DNA from: CAYNUJ01 sp964573255
Lineage (GTDB): Bacteria > Bacteroidota > Ignavibacteria > Ignavibacteriales > Melioribacteraceae
NCBI GenBank assembly: GCA_964573255.1
Contig: CAZNJB010000021.1
Coordinates: 1-64,000, forward strand
Reading direction: 5' to 3'
DNA length: 64,000 nt
Part shown: one piece after another, positions 62,440-64,000 of the stretch
How the letters are laid out: every line of letters begins with the position of its first letter
Position numbering within the stretch: the first letter of the stretch is position 1
The notes under the pieces: model-generated
What the model saw: the letters and a program-made list of their open reading frames with translations, nothing else
What the model was told of the DNA's origin: nothing
Database searches by the model: none
Position numbers and translations under genes: made by a program

Positions 62440-64000
62440 TCACTTTCTTTTTTCGCTGTATTTAACTAGAGCAATACTTCCGTCCATATTTGAAACAAAA
62501 TATTTATCTTCTCCCATTGGAATAATATTAAACATCCGTGCCGTTCCCATAAAAAGAATTTTTTTATACTTCTTTTTATAGATTCGATAAACGTTGCCTT
62601 CTTTGGTTGTAAATAAATAGATTCCTTTATTCTCAATGGGAGTGGAAGGCATAGTATCGAATTTATAACCAATTTTATAAGTAAGTCCTCCTTTGCCATG
62701 TTTTGTGTAAGGATTGTAAAACTTTCCGTTCATTCCTTTCAGCAGTAATCTTTTTCCATTGGTAGTAATTCCAATAGATACCGACACATCATATTTATCA
62801 CTCTTCCATAGTGTTTTGCCGAGCATCGGATCGATTTTTACTGTATGCATTAACGGTGTTGTGATGTAAATATATTTCCCGTCAGTAACCGGTTCAACTG
62901 CTGCGGTGGAGTTGTAAAAACTTTTATCTTCTCTCCATTTCCAGATCAGCCAGCCTTCACGGCTGTCAATACAGTAAAGGTAACTATCCCATGCACCGTA
63001 GATGATTTTATTTCCGAGCGACAAGGGTTTTATTTCAATCATTCCTTTTGCATTGTTATTTGTCCAATATTCCTGTAAGGTTTCCACATCGTAGCAAAGT
63101 ACTTTTCCCGAAGCAGTGCCGAAAACTACTGCAGCTTTAGAGTCGGTTAATTTGGGAATCATCAATTCTTTCGTCCCTTCATAGTCAATCATCAATAAAT
63201 CGGAGGTAATTGCTTCGTCGAAACCGATTGATTGAATTTGTTCTCCTGTATTTACATTTAGCGTATTCAAATCACCTTGCAAGGTTGCTACAATCAAGTA
63301 ACCGTCTTTCTCCGCCGGAGTGGATGCAATATTCCCAAATGCATCGAAGTCCCAAAGCAAGTTTCCGTCGGTGGAAAAGCATTGAACCAAACCGTTGTAA
63401 TCGGCGGTAATTATTTTATTTTCAAGAACCAAAGGCTCGGTAACGAGAGATGTGTGCAAATCTTTTTGCCATAAAATCTCTGCATCATAGTCAATGATTT
63501 TGCTTGAATCGATTTTTTCAATTGTCTTTTCAGTATTCAAACTCAATGCTGTTATAAATCGGCTGCTATCCGATTTAGTAACTTTATAAACAAAAAGGGT
63601 GTCGTTCGTAATCTTACAGAGCGAATATCCCCAGGAAGAATCTTTGCGGCTGAATGTGGAAGGTCCTGTAATTCCGGGAATGCCGTTGAAATCCATTGTT
63701 TGATATTCTTTCCCGGAGCCAACCAAAACAGCTGCTATATTTTTCCCTCTCAAAATATTAGTGACTTCAAACCAATTATCAATTTCCTCATTTAAAGGAT
63801 GATGCACAAAAAGAATGATCTTTTCATTTTCTCCAACAGATTGAATTTCTTCTTGCAGCCAATCAATTGTTTCGGGGGATAGATGTCCGCCGCTGTCTTT
63901 CCACAGAATAGCGCTGCTTATTCCGATGAATCTGTAATTATTTTTATTAAAAGAAAAATGATCTTCGTCCCATAATTCGGTGAATTTTATTCCGCCAGAT
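62440..64000 (-). CDS. Metallophosphoesterase / PQQ-type beta-propeller fusion, 5' end beyond window
   Basis: Partial gene: the reading frame stays open from 62440 through 64000 with no stop, so the start lies outside. An internal GTG at 63807 is a likely wrong start. The part encoded by 63808-64000 (YRFIGISSAILWKDSGGHLSPETIDWLQEEI, then ILFVHHPLNEE) is the C-terminal section of a calcineurin-like metallophosphoesterase with the HHP metal motif. Following it, from about 63470 down to 62440, are repeated blades (ILWQKDLHTSLVTEPLVLENKIITADYNGLVQCFSTDGNLLWDFDAF, LYCIDSREGWLIWKWRED, GKTLWKSDKYDVSV) of a PQQ-like beta-propeller. The protein is probably secreted; substrate unknown. Confidence 0.8.
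   Translation of the reverse strand, partial: SGGIKFTELWDEDHFSFNKNNYRFIGISSAILWKDSGGHLSPETIDWLQEEIQSVGENEKIILFVHHPLNEEIDNWFEVTNILRGKNIAAVLVGSGKEYQTMDFNGIPGITGPSTFSRKDSSWGYSLCKITNDTLFVYKVTKSDSSRFITALSLNTEKTIEKIDSSKIIDYDAEILWQKDLHTSLVTEPLVLENKIITADYNGLVQCFSTDGNLLWDFDAFGNIASTPAEKDGYLIVATLQGDLNTLNVNTGEQIQSIGFDEAITSDLLMIDYEGTKELMIPKLTDSKAAVVFGTASGKVLCYDVETLQEYWTNNNAKGMIEIKPLSLGNKIIYGAWDSYLYCIDSREGWLIWKWREDKSFYNSTAAVEPVTDGKYIYITTPLMHTVKIDPMLGKTLWKSDKYDVSVSIGITTNGKRLLLKGMNGKFYNPYTKHGKGGLTYKIGYKFDTMPSTPIENKGIYLFTTKEGNVYRIYKKKYKKILFMGTARMFNIIPMGEDKYFVSNMDGSIALVKYSEKRK

Noticed and set aside
1..64000. CRISPR array, tRNA or rRNA genes, prophage or intact insertion sequence
   Set aside because: No regularly spaced repeats, cloverleaf-like segments, transposase or phage genes were found in either strand.

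Overview
The window is AT-rich bacterial DNA, most likely from the Ignavibacteria/Melioribacter side of the Bacteroidota-Chlorobiota group. The evidence is a PorU-like C25 peptidase with a type IX secretion (T9SS)-style C-terminal domain, a Bacteroidota-type TPR / DUF4292 / degenerate-M23 gene string, an atpDC pair apart from the other ATP synthase genes, an 11-subunit Nuo operon without NuoEFG, and many lipoproteins and outer-membrane barrels. I see no rRNA, tRNA, CRISPR array, integrase or intact insertion sequence.

Layout. 1-3.4 kb: a secreted pentaheme cytochrome c and a POT-like transporter (both minus), separated by a small inverted-repeat element. 3.8-14.4 kb: complete nuoABCDHIJKLMN operon with a promoter and a strong terminator. 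14.6-17.0 kb: an Fe-S/oxidative-stress group (Rrf2 regulator with a perfect palindrome at its start, an unknown 100-aa protein, an A-type Fe-S carrier, superoxide dismutase), then a LON-domain protein. 17.1-19.0 kb: atpDC (minus). 19.2-23.1 kb (minus): nucleotidyltransferase, sugar kinase and Na+/solute symporter, which together look like a sugar-salvage unit. 23.3-34.9 kb: transaldolase, glucose-6-phosphate isomerase, secreted GH13 enzyme, DUF493 protein, M28 peptidase, topoisomerase I, a helical periplasmic protein, a lytic transglycosylase and a DMT transporter.

34.9-42.5 kb: a gap holding a sigma54-like promoter and a strong terminator that would delimit a roughly 75-nt minus-strand RNA, then cysS, a membrane-anchored small protein, two outer-membrane proteins, an unusual low-complexity lipoprotein, rsgA (probably starting at a rare AUU codon) and an ATP-grasp protein. 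42.6-60.0 kb: one long plus-strand run, mostly with overlapping or closely spaced genes: TPR lipoprotein, DUF4292 lipoprotein, EnvC-like protein, then a surface-polysaccharide block (flippase, UDP-galactopyranose mutase, two GT2, two GT9, a DUF2142-type membrane protein, a WecG/TagA enzyme), and finally the 1774-residue PorU-like peptidase, whose start overlaps the last glycosyltransferase. 60.1-64 kb: an outer-membrane protein, a HAD phosphatase and a metallophosphoesterase/beta-propeller protein that runs off the window.

How the parts fit: Nuo and ATP synthase give respiratory energy conservation; the sugar genes feed central carbon and nucleotide-sugar pools; the 42-60 kb run builds and exports a surface glycan containing galactofuranose and ends in a T9SS-type peptidase/sortase, which suggests coupling of glycan synthesis to surface-protein anchoring. 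The least explained items are the putative sigma54 RNA, the AUU-start rsgA, the ILEI-like domain inside the PorU-like protein, and the unknown protein in the Fe-S/SOD cluster.
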